64,000 nucleotides of DNA from Lachnospiraceae bacterium (lineage in GTDB: Bacteria > Bacillota > Clostridia > Lachnospirales > Lachnospiraceae), in NCBI GenBank assembly GCA_022845955.1, contig AP025576.1, positions 62,001-126,000 on the forward strand. The letters are read 5' to 3'. The position numbers and the translations under genes are program-made. This document shows, in pieces, positions 1 through 8,160 of the stretch (position 1 is the stretch's first letter; the number at the start of each line of letters is the position of its first letter). Below the pieces are notes generated by a model. That model saw nothing but the letters and a program-made list of their open reading frames with translations. It did not search any database and was not told the origin of the DNA.

Positions 1-116
1 CTTTCCACCATGATTTGCGGCTTGTCAAGATCGGCTGCTGTCCAGCCCATGCCGAGTTTAAGCGGGTCGTTTTCCGGTGCCAGGGCCCTGACCCGCTGGC
101 TGTTCCATTCTTTCAT
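1..116 (-). CDS. IlvD/Edd-family dehydratase, N-terminus only (runs off left edge)
   Basis: Only the first 38 codons are visible. The segment GMGWTAADLDKPQIMVES matches the usual opening of the IlvD/Edd family, Fe-S enzymes that dehydrate dihydroxy acids or sugar acids. The cluster cysteines lie outside the window, so the substrate (branched-chain precursor or sugar acid) cannot be decided. The ATG at 114-116 follows an AGGAGGAGG ribosome site (complement of about 121-131). A promoter lies at 187-215. The nearby GntR-type regulator and rhamnosidase suggest a sugar-acid role; this is inference. Confidence 0.7.
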   Translation of the reverse strand, partial: MKEWNSQRVRALAPENDPLKLGMGWTAADLDKPQIMVE

Positions 117-186
117 AAAAAATCCTCCTCCTATGGATATGGCTTTGTTTAGTAAAAAAGAATACATCAGATGTTTTGCTGCTTTT

Positions 187-215
187 ATCCTACCATTTCT
201 GATAATTCATAGCAA
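187..215 (-). promoter_or_regulatory. Predicted sigma-A promoter of the dehydratase gene
   Basis: On the minus strand TTGCTA (210-215) and TAGGAT (187-192) are separated by exactly 17 bases. The start codon is about 70 bases downstream. No clear operator palindrome is seen, though GGTATAC occurs just upstream at about 222-228. The rest of the 117-410 gap holds only this promoter and the terminator at 335-363. Confidence 0.5.
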
Positions 216-334
216 GTCGTCCGGTATACGTTCTACTTTTTGACTTATTTATGTTTGTTTTTTCTGCTGTTTTCAACAATTTATTAGTTTAAAACAATCC
301 ACGGAAGTAATAATAGTTTGAAGAATTATAAATT

Positions 335-363
335 GAGCCAAAGTCATCAGATGTCTTTGGCTC
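335..363 (-). terminator. Hairpin downstream of the GntR/FadR regulator
   Basis: GAGCCAAAG (335-343) pairs perfectly with CTTTGGCTC (355-363) around an 11-base loop. On the minus strand the stem is followed by an AT-rich stretch with scattered Us rather than a solid U run. It sits 48 bases past the stop of the 411-1127 gene. Confidence 0.5.
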
Positions 364-410
364 TACATTAAATTTTCTATAATTCCTGATACAGGGGGCG
401 GATCCGGTTC

Positions 411-1127
411 CTATTCCGGATATGTCTTTTGTTCTCTCCTAATCAGATATTTGATCATTTCCCGGTTATAGGTCAGGTGCATCATCATGGCGGTTTTTGC
501 CCCAATCGTATCATGTTCTGCAATGGCATCCGTGATCGCCCGGTGTGTGCGTACGGTTTCCCGGGTCAGCCGTTGATGCGTAACATTGACAAACATTAAT
601 ACGGCTGTATCGATAATTGGTATGAGCTGCTTTACGACTACATTGCCGGAGCATTCCGCCACACAGGAATGAAAGGCGATATCTTCATCAATATAGCTTT
701 CCTTGCGGGCAATACGTTCTTCGATTTTCCGGCAGAGGTCCCCCAGCTTTTTAATGTCCGCGGGGGAGGCATGAAGGGCCGCCATTTCCGCAATTCCCGG
801 TTCCAGCATAATACGGACATCAACCAGATCGAGAGCCAGAGCCATTTTGTCTTCAATGGCCCGCAGGCCCAGAGGATCCAAATCTGACGGTGTGGTACCG
901 ATCACATAGGTTCCGGAGCCGCGCCGTACCTCCAGGATTCCCCGGGAAGCCAGCAGTTTTACCGCTTCCCGGATTGTGCTTCGGCCCACTCCGAACAGGC
1001 GCCCGAGTTCAAATTCATTAGGAAGCCTGGAACCAACGCAGACAGGAGTATCCAGAATATAACGGAAAAGCTGATCCTGTATCTGCTCTGCCAGAAGTTT
1101 GCTTTTCAAGTTGGCAAATCCGTCCAT
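411..1127 (-). CDS. FadR-type (GntR family) transcriptional regulator
   Basis: A 238-residue protein with the two parts of the FadR subgroup. An N-terminal winged helix-turn-helix (about residues 10-75) contains PNEFELGRLFGVGRSTIREA and a wing RRGSGTYV. It is followed by an all-helical FCD ligand domain with the metal/ligand histidines expected of the family (for example AFHSCVAE and MMHLTYN). Such proteins usually repress sugar-acid or organic-acid genes until a ligand binds. It starts 12 bases after the GH78 gene on the same strand, so the two are probably co-transcribed, and it precedes the sugar-acid-type dehydratase at the window edge. Those genes are the likely targets, by inference from position. 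Confidence 0.9.
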   Translation of the reverse strand: MDGFANLKSKLLAEQIQDQLFRYILDTPVCVGSRLPNEFELGRLFGVGRSTIREAVKLLASRGILEVRRGSGTYVIGTTPSDLDPLGLRAIEDKMALALDLVDVRIMLEPGIAEMAALHASPADIKKLGDLCRKIEERIARKESYIDEDIAFHSCVAECSGNVVVKQLIPIIDTAVLMFVNVTHQRLTRETVRTHRAITDAIAEHDTIGAKTAMMMHLTYNREMIKYLIRREQKTYPE

Positions 1128-1139
1128 AGCGCCCTCCCT

Positions 1140-3506
1140 TTACTGCAAGCGTTTTTTGGACGCAGTCTCTGTCTGCAATTCCAGCCGGAGGCCATCGGTA
1201 CAGGAAGCTTGTATCTGGAAACCGTCGGGAACATGGACACAGGCCCGGATGGTGTTATCGCTGCGGATCCATTCGACAGAAAGGGGGCCGTCGGCCGTCG
1301 GCAGAGTGCCCCGGCATTCTGTCAGGGGCAGATCGTGGAAGCTGAGGCATATAAGGTGGTTTTCTATGCCGGCGACGCCAAGAATATCTCTGTAAAAGCA
1401 ATGCAGGATATGGGAAGCAAACCCATGATTGCAGCTGGCATAATCCCCGGTATTTTCCCATAAGGTTCCTGTTTTGAGGGCCATATAGTCAAAGTATTCC
1501 CTGGCTTCCCTGAGAAGCTGGGCAGGCCGCCCTGCCTGTGACAGAAGCTCCATACGCAGATAGTTCCCGATAAAAGCATTTGCCGGCCAGATGTCGGGAT
1601 GGAGTCCCCGGGATTCCCGATCCGGCCCGAACTCATCCATAAGGCAGCTGTAGAGGGCGGGATACTCCTTCTTTTGTGCGATACGGAAAAAGAAGGCGTA
1701 GTATTGACAGACCTCCGTGGCGTCGGGCTGCCTGACCAGTTTTCCGTTTACCCGCACGGCATGATCGCAGAACCACCGGCCGTCGTAAGACTGTTCCTGG
1801 ATAAGGCGGCGGATTCGAACCCCTTTTTCCCGGTATTCTTCCTTTTGATACAGGCTGGCGGCGGCAAGCAGGGCGGCACTGTAAAGCATATTGGAGGGAT
1901 AATTGACTCCGTCGGTAAGTTCATTGGCTTTGGACCATTCCACAAAGACCCAGCCGGGTACGTCCTCCAGCAGACCGTCCTCATTTTCCAGCGGCGCCAG
2001 AAATGAGAGGATCCCGCCCACCCGTTTCTCCAGGGCGGGAATCAGGGAGCTGTCCGGGCTTCGGAACCGGTACTCGTACAGCTCCAGGATAAACCAAAGA
2101 GCCCAGTTGGCGATATATACGCCGTCTGTGTGATCCGAAGGGTAGCACATGGGTACCATTCCCTGGGGCAGGTGCTGAAAATGTTCAGGAAGCAGATAGT
2201 TTTCCAGAAAGTTATCTTCCACAAGGTGGTTGCCGGTGAGATCCATTTCCGTCCGTGCGGTGAAGAAGCTGTCGCACAGCCAGCCGGCCCGTTCTCTGGA
2301 CGGACAATCCATGTAAACATCAAGGGCATTCTGGGCGAAGGTTTCCCGGCCGGCTTCATAAATCCGGTTAAGAGCTTCATCACTGGAGGAAAAGGACGCC
2401 CGGCAGACATCTGGATTTTTCAGTTCCCGGATGTACATATCCCGTATTGTGACACCGCCCGAAAAAACCATGGGTTTCATATAGCGGCAGGTATAGGGCT
2501 GGATGGTTTCCAGCACATAGCTGCCCGGCTTTACTTCCAGGCTGATCGCATTGACGCAGGACATTCGGTTATAAGAAACGTCTCCGTTAAGAAGAACCTC
2601 GTCAAAAGTAATATAGACCTGAGAGGTTTGTGTACATTCCAGGGAAATACCGATAAAACCTGTGGTATTACGGCCTGCATCAGCAATAAAGAAGGTATGA
2701 TTCAACAGGGGCTGTCCGTCAGAAAGGCAGACAGGCCGTTCCTCCGGCGTAAGGGTAAGGGTACTGCAGCCGTCCAGGATAACAGATACCTTTTCTTCCA
2801 GTTCTTCTATAGGAAAACCGCGGATGGTATCTCCAATTTCAAACAGGGCACGGTCCTTCCAGATGGGAAGTTCTGTTCTTCCCGAAGCAAAGGTGCCTCT
2901 GGCAAGGATCCGGGAGAGGGGGCGTACCGGAAAGAGAGGCCAGGGAACCCTGCGATCCAGAAGACGTTTTTCTTCCTGGCGGCATAAAGGCCCGCCGGAT
3001 GCCGCCAGGCCTTTTTTCCAGTCGTCAAAACCCTCTTCCAGCCGGAAGGCTTCGATAAAAGGACGCTGGAAGCTGTAACGTTGTACCCTTTGTCGGCGTT
3101 CTTTCAGGAGGTGTGCCTGAAAAGTCCCTTCCGTGTCCGTAAACCTGAGTATTTTCTCTTCACAGCGCAGCTCCGCCTGTAAAAAACCGGGCTGATCCGG
3201 AATATAAAAGCTGTTGACACAGAAACTGAGAACTTCAATTGTGAGGATGTTATCCTTCTGCAGCCGATTAACGGGGATTCCGATACGATCCACCCGGAAA
3301 TAACCGTGGGCGGCCCTGGCGGGACCATGGCCAAGGAAGTCTCCATTCAGGCAGGCACGATAAATGCCGGAGGAAGCTATGGACAGTACAAGCGCCTCCT
3401 CGGTAACCTCTGCGGAAGAAAAACGGCACACAAACCCTGCACCGCAGTTTTTTTCTGTTTCTCTGCCGGCCAGCCAAACCGGCTTTGCTTCTTTAAAAAA
3501 GGTCAT
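1140..3506 (-). CDS. GH78-type alpha-L-rhamnosidase
   Basis: A 788-residue protein with the layout of glycoside hydrolase family 78: N-terminal beta-sandwich domains (about 1-360), an (alpha/alpha)6 barrel, and a C-terminal beta-domain. The barrel carries the family signature YMDCPSRERAGWLCDSFF, whose acidic residues include the general-acid region. GMVPMCYPSDHTDGVYIANW matches the active-site stretch seen in bacterial rhamnosidases. No signal peptide is visible, so it probably acts in the cytoplasm on imported rhamnosides. It leads an operon with the FadR-type regulator. The start ATG follows CAGGAG at good spacing. The exact linkage specificity cannot be read. Confidence 0.88.
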   Translation of the reverse strand: MTFFKEAKPVWLAGRETEKNCGAGFVCRFSSAEVTEEALVLSIASSGIYRACLNGDFLGHGPARAAHGYFRVDRIGIPVNRLQKDNILTIEVLSFCVNSFYIPDQPGFLQAELRCEEKILRFTDTEGTFQAHLLKERRQRVQRYSFQRPFIEAFRLEEGFDDWKKGLAASGGPLCRQEEKRLLDRRVPWPLFPVRPLSRILARGTFASGRTELPIWKDRALFEIGDTIRGFPIEELEEKVSVILDGCSTLTLTPEERPVCLSDGQPLLNHTFFIADAGRNTTGFIGISLECTQTSQVYITFDEVLLNGDVSYNRMSCVNAISLEVKPGSYVLETIQPYTCRYMKPMVFSGGVTIRDMYIRELKNPDVCRASFSSSDEALNRIYEAGRETFAQNALDVYMDCPSRERAGWLCDSFFTARTEMDLTGNHLVEDNFLENYLLPEHFQHLPQGMVPMCYPSDHTDGVYIANWALWFILELYEYRFRSPDSSLIPALEKRVGGILSFLAPLENEDGLLEDVPGWVFVEWSKANELTDGVNYPSNMLYSAALLAAASLYQKEEYREKGVRIRRLIQEQSYDGRWFCDHAVRVNGKLVRQPDATEVCQYYAFFFRIAQKKEYPALYSCLMDEFGPDRESRGLHPDIWPANAFIGNYLRMELLSQAGRPAQLLREAREYFDYMALKTGTLWENTGDYASCNHGFASHILHCFYRDILGVAGIENHLICLSFHDLPLTECRGTLPTADGPLSVEWIRSDNTIRACVHVPDGFQIQASCTDGLRLELQTETASKKRLQ

Positions 3507-3566
3507 GTCTTACTCCTGTCTGCACGCCGCTGCGTGCGGGGATAGCTTTTTATGTACATAGGGGAA

Positions 3567-3602
3567 GAATCGCAGCAACGATTCCAATATGGGATCAGTA
3601 TA
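3567..3602 (-). promoter_or_regulatory. Possible GH78 promoter and operator
   Basis: On the minus strand TATACT (3597-3602), preceded by TGG, is a plausible extended -10. The imperfect 18-base inverted repeat GAATCGCAGCAACGATTC (3567-3584) lies where the transcript would begin, a normal repressor position. The gap 3507-3803 also holds a plus-strand extended -10 (TGCTATAAT, about 3671-3679). A strong GGGGGAG ribosome site near 3693 leads only into an aborted three-codon frame. Confidence 0.35.
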
Positions 3603-3803
3603 CCATAAAATTCATGGGGGTTCATTCCTAACTGCTTTTTATTTCTTTATATGTCATCTGTGGCCGGGTATGCTATAATCCAGGTATAAAGAAGGGGGAG
3701 AGAAAATGGTAAAATGAAATAGAATCGTTTGCTGCGGTTCCGGAAAAAGTACACTGGCAAAGGAAATGCATGAGTACGAATTTTAAAAGTGGAGTCTAGA
3801 CAT

Positions 3804-4733
3804 ATGATAGAAATTGAAATACTTGTAAAAACAATACAATTATTAAACATCACATATAATATAATTAAAAAATTAAAAGATGCAGAATCCCTCCATACAA
3901 CAAGACAATGTTTGGATACCATTAATAAAGTAAATGACAAATTGGACATGATAGCGGAATCTTTTGGAGAATCTGTAAAACGAAACTTCAGAGTTGCCAA
4001 AATCTCTTTTGAAGATTTTTCCGCCGCAGAACAGCTGACAACTGAAAATATACAAATCATAAAATTATTTTATCTTTCCAACATTGGTTTACCTTTAAAC
4101 GGAAAAACTGGGAAGTACGAAAATAATAGTATTATTGCATATTCTTATGTGGGATTAATAGCACTGGAAAAAGAGACAACCAATAATATTCAGCTTATCT
4201 CCAGATACATACAACGCGTATTTGAAGCAGATCTTGCAATTGCTGAAAAATACTTTCCTGAAATTTACAAGGAATATTATGAACCAATAATTATCAGCTA
4301 TAACGAAATGGAAACACAAGTAATAATTCGATATAATCATTCCAGTTATCCGGAATTAGAAAATAATCCGGATAAGGTAGTTAGCGAATTGTGTGATTTA
4401 ATAAATTTGTATGATGTTACATTAATTATAAATGACTGGAAGGTATATGCCGGTTCTTTATCAGAAAAAACACTGGGTGCGCTTTTAAATAGAATAATTG
4501 GTAAGGTAACTATTACGTCTCATACCATCAGTTCTATTTATAAAATAATTAATAAGGGCAATAATAAGCTGTTACTCTGGTATGCTACGAGCATAATAGG
4601 AAAGATGGTTTATATGGATGTCAGGAAGAAGCGTGATCTGCAAGATTACAAAAAAAAGCGGCATCAGATAATTGCTTCTTTTACTGCCAGAGAATTTTTA
4701 TCGGAATTAAGCGAAGGCGAAAGGATGCTGTGA
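3804..4733 (+). CDS. Hypothetical protein, AT-rich orphan gene
   Basis: I do not recognise this 309-residue protein. It is Lys/Ile/Asn/Tyr-rich and looks mostly helical. It has no signal peptide; the segment LLLWYATSIIGKMVYM near residue 265 is only moderately hydrophobic. ATG 3804 is chosen over the in-frame GTG at 3789 because GGAG (3791-3794) is correctly spaced before the ATG. Its codon use is strikingly AT-rich compared with the GC-richer genes on both sides, which suggests recent acquisition. The next gene starts 31 bases later, so the two may share a transcript. Cytoplasmic location is assumed. Confidence 0.7.
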   Translation: MIEIEILVKTIQLLNITYNIIKKLKDAESLHTTRQCLDTINKVNDKLDMIAESFGESVKRNFRVAKISFEDFSAAEQLTTENIQIIKLFYLSNIGLPLNGKTGKYENNSIIAYSYVGLIALEKETTNNIQLISRYIQRVFEADLAIAEKYFPEIYKEYYEPIIISYNEMETQVIIRYNHSSYPELENNPDKVVSELCDLINLYDVTLIINDWKVYAGSLSEKTLGALLNRIIGKVTITSHTISSIYKIINKGNNKLLLWYATSIIGKMVYMDVRKKRDLQDYKKKRHQIIASFTAREFLSELSEGERML

Positions 4734-4764
4734 AGTTTTGGATTGTAATACGAAAGGTATAGAT

Positions 4765-5538
4765 ATGAAATTTCATGAGTTCGGAGATAAAAACAATCCT
4801 CATATTATGCTGATACATGGAGGCGGAAATGCCTGGTGGAATTACCTGCGGCAGGCACGGGTATTGTCGGATTGTTATCATGTGATTCTCCCGACGCTGG
4901 ACGGCCATGGGGAGGAATATGCATCCGCTTATATATCCACAGAGGATTCAGCGGATAAGCTGATGGCATACATAGAAGAAAACTGCGGAGGACATCTGTT
5001 TGCGCTGGGAGGGGTGTCTTTGGGAGGCCAGATTGTCATGGAGCTTTTATCCAGAAAACCGGATGTAACCCGGAAAGCCATAATTGACGGAAGCCTTTGT
5101 TTTCCCAGGCCGTTGATGGCGCGTTATTGTATAGCTGTTATCCGGTTCGGCAGCAGATTTATGTTCAGTGAAAAAGCCTGCCGCCGCCAAATCGCAATGA
5201 TGCCTAAGCTGCTGCCTGCCAAAATGCAGTATCCCGAGGAGATCCAGTCATATTATATCCGGGATATGCCCCGTATCAGGAAGGAATCCCTGTATCATAT
5301 GTACCGCACCTATATGATGGAGTACAGGCTGAAAGAGAGCGTCAGGGATACGAAAGCACAGGTTATGTACTGGTATGGGGAAAAAGAAATGAAATGTGTG
5401 AAGGAATCGGCCCGTATGTTTTGCTCCTATGTGCCATCCTGCAGAATATATGAAGCGAAAGGCTGCAGCCACGGTTACCTCTCCATTTACCTGCCGGAAG
5501 AATGGCTGGCGATTGCAGAGCCTTTTTTCAGGGAATAG
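4765..5538 (+). CDS. Alpha/beta hydrolase
   Basis: A 257-residue alpha/beta-hydrolase fold protein. Visible elements are the oxyanion-loop motif MLIHGGGNAWWNY, the nucleophile elbow GGVSLGGQIV (serine in GVSLG), an acid-region strand MYWYGEKEM, and the catalytic histidine in GCSHGYLS near the C-terminus. The reaction is likely hydrolysis of a small ester or lactone; the substrate cannot be predicted. ATG 4765 is preferred to the upstream TTG at 4738 because GAAAGG precedes it at good spacing and the fold begins there. It follows the AT-rich gene by 31 bases. Confidence 0.85.
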   Translation: MKFHEFGDKNNPHIMLIHGGGNAWWNYLRQARVLSDCYHVILPTLDGHGEEYASAYISTEDSADKLMAYIEENCGGHLFALGGVSLGGQIVMELLSRKPDVTRKAIIDGSLCFPRPLMARYCIAVIRFGSRFMFSEKACRRQIAMMPKLLPAKMQYPEEIQSYYIRDMPRIRKESLYHMYRTYMMEYRLKESVRDTKAQVMYWYGEKEMKCVKESARMFCSYVPSCRIYEAKGCSHGYLSIYLPEEWLAIAEPFFRE

Positions 5539-5582
5539 AATAGTTCGTGCTGATTTGCCCATACTATTCCCGAGGTGATAAA

Positions 5583-5729
5583 ATGGATAAAGAAAAACAG
5601 GAAAAATATAACCAAAAGAAAAGCAATGAAAAATTCAACAGCATAACACAAAAGGTAAAGCCGGAAAACCAGAACCAGACACATAATGTGCGTTCCGAAG
5701 CGGTGGAGCCGAAAATCAGACAAGTGTAA
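5583..5729 (+). CDS. Small charged protein (48 residues), unknown
   Basis: A short Lys/Asn/Gln/Glu-rich peptide beginning MDKEKQEKYNQKKSNEKF and ending PKIRQV. It has no hydrophobic segment. A clear ribosome site GAGGTG ends 7 bases before the ATG. It is followed directly by what was originally one terminator hairpin, now split by the palindromic element at 5736-5951, which supports it as a real transcribed gene. I cannot assign a function; it is likely disordered and cytoplasmic. Confidence 0.55.
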   Translation: MDKEKQEKYNQKKSNEKFNSITQKVKPENQNQTHNVRSEAVEPKIRQV

Positions 5730-5735
5730 GCATCC

Positions 5736-5951
5736 GGTTCTTTCTCACGTTTGGGTATCCTGTACCACGCTCTGTGCAGTATGCGGTTCCACAGATGTTG
5801 ATATACCAAACGTTTCGAAGAGCCCAAAGCATCCCATGTGGCAGATGGGCTGCCCCATGGGATTGGTCTCTTCTCCACGGTATATAAAACATCTGTGGAA
5901 CCGCATACTGCACAGAGCGTGGTACAGGATACCCAAACGTGAGAAAGAACC
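5736..5951. mobile_element. MITE-like palindromic element with 8-bp target duplication
   Basis: The first 64 bases (5736-5799) are the perfect reverse complement of the last 64 (5888-5951). The 88-base centre holds further inverted segments (ATCCCATG/CATGGGAT and TATACC/GGTATA). The direct repeat AAGCATCC abuts both ends (5728-5735 and 5952-5959), as expected of a target-site duplication. There is no transposase gene, so mobility would need one in trans. The frames read through it are by-products of the palindrome. Confidence 0.8.
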
Positions 5952-5976
5952 AAGCATCCTTCGGGGTGCTTTTCTT
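5952..5976 (+). terminator. Terminator reconstructed across the palindromic element
   Basis: AAGCATCC (5952-5959), TTCG loop, GGGTGCTT and then a T-rich tail form a compact rho-independent terminator. The 5' arm is the duplicated target of the element. Without the insertion this hairpin would lie directly behind the 48-residue gene ending at 5729. Confidence 0.6.
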
Positions 5977-6106
5977 TTGCCCGTTCCATCCGCAGGCCTT
6001 TTATCTACATCCACTCAGAAGCGGAAAGTGGATATTCATATCCAAACATAGTATAATACCCGTAAGGAAACAGGTTATAGATTCTGATATCCAAAGGGGA
6101 ATACAT

Positions 6107-6739
6107 ATGACAAAAAAGGAAAAAGTAACCCATATTTTAGATATGCTGGATAAAACTTATGGGACAACAAAGGATGGTTTCTATCATAATCATGACTGGC
6201 AGCTGCTGACAGCGATTATGCTCAGTGCACAGAGTACGGATAAGCAGGTGGAAGAAGCGCTGCCGGATCTTTTCGGGCATTTTCCGTCCGTAGAGGCTAT
6301 GGCACAGGCGCCGGCGGAAGAAATTGAGGCGTATATCCGCTCGGTAGGGCTGTATAAAAACAAGGCGAAGAATATTAAAAAATGCTGCGAACAGATCGTA
6401 AGCGAGTATGGCGGAAAGGTGCCGGATAAGCTGGAGGAGGTGCTGAAGCTGGCAGGAGTGGGAAGAAAAACAGCCACTCTTTTCCTGGCCGATGCTTATG
6501 GGATCCCGGGAGTGACTGTGGATACCCATGTTTTCCGTATTTCACGCAGGCTGGGCTGGGCAAAGGGTAAGAATCCCCTGCAGGTGGAGCAGGAACTGAT
6601 GAAAGTCCTTCCCGAGAGCCATTGGAACCGGATCAATTTTCAGCTTATTTATTTGGGACGGGCGATCTGTACGGCGCGGAAGGCACGGTGTCAGGACTGT
6701 CCGCTGAAGGAATGGTGTGAAAAGAAAGAAGTCGTATAA
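6107..6739 (+). CDS. nth: Endonuclease III (DNA glycosylase/AP lyase)
   Basis: A 210-residue base-excision-repair enzyme of normal length. It removes oxidised pyrimidines and cleaves the abasic strand. The helix-hairpin-helix LKLAGVGRKTATLF carries the catalytic lysine (K121) and VDTHVF carries the catalytic aspartate (D139). The C-terminus has the four-cysteine [4Fe-4S] loop with spacing C-x6-C-x2-C-x5-C (CTARKARCQDCPLKEWC). ATG 6107 follows AAAGGGGA and matches the family N-terminus; the open frame continues upstream into repeat DNA and that part is rejected. It appears to be transcribed alone and ends in the hairpin at 6740-6780. Confidence 0.95.
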   Translation: MTKKEKVTHILDMLDKTYGTTKDGFYHNHDWQLLTAIMLSAQSTDKQVEEALPDLFGHFPSVEAMAQAPAEEIEAYIRSVGLYKNKAKNIKKCCEQIVSEYGGKVPDKLEEVLKLAGVGRKTATLFLADAYGIPGVTVDTHVFRISRRLGWAKGKNPLQVEQELMKVLPESHWNRINFQLIYLGRAICTARKARCQDCPLKEWCEKKEVV

Positions 6740-6780
6740 TGCAGCGGTTTGGCTGCCTGGCGGGCGGCCAAACCGCTGCA
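6740..6780. terminator. Strong hairpin between convergent genes
   Basis: TGCAGCGGTTTGGC (6740-6753) pairs perfectly with GCCAAACCGCTGCA (6767-6780). It begins right after the nth stop and sits before the end of the minus-strand gene at 6787. The flanking U runs are weak, so it may act as a bidirectional terminator or as an mRNA 3' end stabiliser. Confidence 0.6.
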
Positions 6781-6786
6781 TACAGT

Positions 6787-8031
6787 TTATGTATGGGAAA
6801 GGGGATCGGACAGCTGGGATAAAATGGCGCGTACGTCGTCACCCATTTTAATCAGTGCGGAGGTGGTAGGATATTCGATGCCATGTACCAGGCCGTTGCG
6901 TGCGTTCCGGAGCGCCACTACCTTATCCAGGTTTTCCTTGTTAAGCGCTTTCATCCGCTTCAGGCTGTTTACGTTGAAGGTGCCTCTGGCCTTGGGATTG
7001 CTTTTCAGGGTAAGCCTGCTCAGAACGGTTTCCAGGCTGATCCAGGGCTTTAAGAAGTATTCCATGGCCTGATATTGATCCTTAGACAGCTTTTCGCCGG
7101 GGGTACGCAGCTCCCGGTAGAGATGGTAGCGTTTTTCATTGCCGCAGATTATCTGGTCAATGAGCTGCTCCGTGATGGTGCGTTTGTCGTTTACCAGTTT
7201 GGTGGATTTCAGGATCGGCTCCAGTTCTTTTACATTGGCTATTTTCAGCCGGCCCATCAGCCGCAGCAAAAGCTCCACGTTTCCCATACGGGGTTCGATG
7301 TCAAATCGTTTGTAGCGTGTGCTCAGATAGTTATACAGGTAAGCCGCCAGATCGTACTGGTTGTTGAAAGCGGTATTTTTGCTCTGGATTCGTTCATTTC
7401 CTGCGGACTGCAGCCGTTCCAGGGCGATTTCGCCGCTTAGTACAAGGCCGTTCAGCTCATCCAGGATAGAAAGCTCTTCATCGGAAAGCGTGCCCTGGAG
7501 GGGTTTATACACCAAATCGTGCTCCACCTCCGACCAGGCATGCATCAGGACGGATGCCACCTGTATTTCAAGGCGCACCGGCGCATATTTCAGCTTGCTT
7601 TTTTCCAGTGTTTCTTCCTTCATGCTGGCGCGGTAGTGGGTGGCCCAATAGCCGGAAAAGCGTTTGTTATAGGAAGGCTGTTTCGACTGGACCGGAAACT
7701 TTTTGGTTTCCGCCACAGCAAAAAGGTTATTGATAACCCTGTCTGCCTTGGCCCGGTCACCGGGGAAATAAAGGGAGACACGTACACCGGAAAGATCGGC
7801 GATATCCGCATAGATTTCGCTCATATTTTTATAAGGCGTCTCTCTTTTTTCATTCCGCTGCGTCACTTTGATTTTCAGCCTTCCCGGACTTTTGGCCCGG
7901 GAGGTCACCATGGCGCGGATACCGGAGGAACGCAGGGAGTCCTCCAGCATATCGGCGGCGATTCTTCCGGCAGTTTCATAATATTTAATTTTTTTCTTGT
8001 AATTTTCTATAAATTGATTAATCAGATCCAT
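6787..8031 (-). CDS. RelA/SpoT-synthetase-domain protein with HEPN-like C-terminus
   Basis: A 414-residue protein. Residues about 30-175 match the (p)ppGpp synthetase fold of small alarmone synthetases: VTSRAKSPGRLKIKV (the S/K/R nucleotide-binding stretch), DLSGVRVSLYFPGD (D79-x2-G82-x-R84), GYWATHYRA, and LEIQVASVLMHAWSEVEHDLVYK with the conserved E155, H164, E170, H171 and D172. No hydrolase domain precedes it. The roughly 240-residue C-terminal part is long for a small alarmone synthetase. It ends in VVALRNARNGLVHGIEYPT, which fits the R-x4-H motif (R378-H383) of HEPN ribonuclease-type domains. It could be a stress alarmone synthetase, a toxic nucleotide pyrophosphokinase or a defence effector. 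No antitoxin gene is adjacent. Confidence 0.8.
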   Translation of the reverse strand: MDLINQFIENYKKKIKYYETAGRIAADMLEDSLRSSGIRAMVTSRAKSPGRLKIKVTQRNEKRETPYKNMSEIYADIADLSGVRVSLYFPGDRAKADRVINNLFAVAETKKFPVQSKQPSYNKRFSGYWATHYRASMKEETLEKSKLKYAPVRLEIQVASVLMHAWSEVEHDLVYKPLQGTLSDEELSILDELNGLVLSGEIALERLQSAGNERIQSKNTAFNNQYDLAAYLYNYLSTRYKRFDIEPRMGNVELLLRLMGRLKIANVKELEPILKSTKLVNDKRTITEQLIDQIICGNEKRYHLYRELRTPGEKLSKDQYQAMEYFLKPWISLETVLSRLTLKSNPKARGTFNVNSLKRMKALNKENLDKVVALRNARNGLVHGIEYPTTSALIKMGDDVRAILSQLSDPLSHT

Positions 8032-8083
8032 TTCTGTTTGCCTCTTGTTTCTTTTGGCAGGGTATTCCGAAACGTATTATGCA

Positions 8084-8160
8084 CTCAGACTCCGCAGGTG
8101 CCAAACGGCTCTCCGCCCGCTGTCTGTGCGGAGGGCCATTTGGCACCTGCGGAGTTTGAG
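8084..8160. mobile_element. 77-bp palindromic element with 7-bp target duplication (family copy A)
   Basis: The ends CTCAGACTCCGCAGGTGCC and GGCACCTGCGGAGTTTGAG are inverted repeats with one mismatch, around an inner stem (CTCCGC/GCGGAG). TTATGCA flanks both sides directly (8077-8083 and 8161-8167). A shorter relative with the same ends sits at 43320-43347. It lies between two divergently transcribed genes (start 8031 minus, start 8341 plus). Apart from this element nothing else was recognised in 8032-8340. Confidence 0.7.

Noticed and set aside
10..243. 77-codon plus-strand frame at the left edge
   Set aside because: It is opposite the dehydratase N-terminus and its promoter.
5564..6051. 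Several frames across the 5.7-6.0 kb region on both strands
   Set aside because: They arise from the 216-bp palindrome, so both strands encode nearly the same peptide; no ribosome sites or domains.
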